Shown here: positions 63,201-64,000 of the stretch, one piece after another | How the letters are laid out: every line of letters begins with the position of its first letter | Position numbering within the stretch: position 1 is the first letter of the stretch | Assembly: GCA_015501055.1 (NCBI GenBank) | Contig: JADNYV010000103.1 | Location: 1-64,000, forward strand | Direction: 5' to 3' | Length of the DNA stretch: 64,000 bases | DNA from: Mucidula mucida | Lineage: Eukaryota > Basidiomycota > Agaricomycetes > Agaricales > Physalacriaceae | Translations under genes and position numbers: made by a program | The notes under the pieces: generated by a model | The model's database searches: none | What the model saw: the letters and a program-made list of their open reading frames with translations, nothing else | Told to the model about the DNA's origin: nothing

Positions 63201-64000
63201 GCTTCATCGTCTTCTTGCACTTCTGGTGGGGGAATCTCCATATCCATAGGGAAATGGAAGTTTTCCAAAAGCGCGACGAGTGCGCGAACATAAATCTTCT
63301 CCGCCTCGTTCTTCATCTTCGATAACCGCATGTACTTTTGAACAAAATCATGGTATGCACCCCAAGCCAAATGCTTCGAGAGTCTCCCGGTAGCATTAAT
63401 CGCGTCATTAACAAGGTGATGGTTAGTCGAAGTTGTCGCGACAATATAGTTGCTGATTAAGGGTAGGATGATTTCCGACAGCGTGCCGCTCCGAAGAGGG
63501 TGGTCCTCGCATTGATCTGCGAGGCGGCGAAGAGCTCGGGATCGTCGGTGAATCTGCACATGTTGTATGTTATTGAAGAAATTGACCTCTTCGTCTCCAT
63601 CTCCCAATAACACGCGCATGTCCTGGACAGCACTAACCTGCGTGCATTTCTGGACAGAGTAAGCCAAAACCCCCAATATTTCGGAGCGAACGAGCTCGTT
63701 CTTTGATCGCAGACCGTTCTTCAAACCGGCCAATAACGTTCTCGTGAAGATTGATTCGCTCTCGGTGGTGTGACTGGAAGCAACTAGATCAATGAAAAGG
63801 CGAAGAACGGATGCTGAGCTGGTTCGTATGGCAAGCTCCTCTGGGTCATGAATGCTGTTCAACGAATGATGAATGATAACAGTCCAGTGGGGGAGAGACA
63901 GAGATGTGTGCAGTTCATTCAGAGCAGCGAAGCCTTTCAAACGCCTATCAAAGTCAGGCTCGTCCATACGTCTTTGAGAGTACGAATTGAGATCCTCCAA
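60201..64000 (-). CDS. UTP20: U3 snoRNP component UTP20 (5' part beyond the window)
   Basis: A long frame of HEAT-like helical repeats enters at the right edge. Typical parts are DLFQTALRRNRFDFHE, the DRIM-type region with VQEYADLLFVSLVMVIAND, and a run of repeats ending AAMSNYLEASKVERYLVHI. The last exon carries VGVTAFSTIYNQVRQ and a strongly basic tail (KRKLQKNVMKKDNRKRKN), as in Utp20. UTP20 is a giant scaffold of the small-subunit processome needed for 18S rRNA maturation in the nucleolus; full proteins are roughly 2500 residues, so about half is missing here. At least four introns are visible, around 60640-60680 and 62265-62310 among others. Frame clean. Confidence 0.9.

Overview
The window is a gene-dense stretch of fungal nuclear DNA, most likely from a mushroom-forming basidiomycete (Agaricomycetes). 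Genes lie on both strands, most are split by many 45-85 nt GT-AG introns, and intergenic gaps are mostly under 1 kb. The products fit a basidiomycete: a KRE6/SKN1 wall-glucan protein, Cdc24 with a C-terminal PB1 domain, a BRCT-Myb Rap1 protein, a Zn2Cys6 regulator and a GCM/WRKY-type zinc protein of the kind spread by fungal transposons. I recognise about 24 genes; UTP20 runs off the right edge. No rRNA, tRNA, CRISPR or intact insertion element was seen.

Layout. 1-4.0 kb is an accessory-looking island: a direct repeat, a Pro/Tyr-rich gene with a GCM-like zinc domain, and arrays of short CACTT/AAGTG words on both sides. 4.0-13.3 kb holds the eIF5-mimic protein BZW1 (+), a Zn2Cys6 transcription factor (-), a poorly preserved MYND-type locus (+) and KRE6/SKN1 (-). 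13.9-26.7 kb is housekeeping: GTPBP1-like GTPase (-), CTF4/WDHD1 replisome protein (+), mitochondrial rRNA dimethyltransferase-like TFB (-), a multipass membrane protein (-), cytosolic 18S rRNA dimethyltransferase DIM1 (-) and a phytanoyl-CoA dioxygenase (+). 27.2-42.9 kb holds Cdc24 (-), RAP1 (+), a GRAM-VASt sterol-transfer protein (-), a short-chain dehydrogenase (+), a single-pass membrane protein (-) and an O-fucosyltransferase-like protein (+). 43.0-64 kb holds a GH63 glucosidase (-), a RhoGAP (-), a mitochondrial carrier (-), a membrane protein with two related ectodomains (-), a disordered protein (+), a secreted alpha/beta hydrolase (-) and UTP20 (-).

Functional themes are inferred from gene content only; nothing suggests a biosynthetic cluster. 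Cdc24 and the RhoGAP act on the same kind of GTPase switch. KRE6, the O-fucosyltransferase-like protein and GH63 concern wall or glycan chemistry. UTP20 and DIM1 act on the small ribosomal subunit, and BZW1 on start-codon choice.

Two points affect how the annotation should be read. First, at about eight to ten places the conserved reading frame continues in a frame explained by one absent base, often in a short homopolymer. This looks more like a consensus-sequence artefact than a set of pseudogenes. Second, two genes (RAP1 and the dehydrogenase) appear to use GC-AG introns, each followed by a micro-exon of 14 or 17 nt, which simple ORF reading misses. The most interesting candidates are the zinc-domain island at the left end, the Rap1 protein with three Myb-like repeats, and the strong-context upstream ORF overlapping the weak BZW1 start codon.
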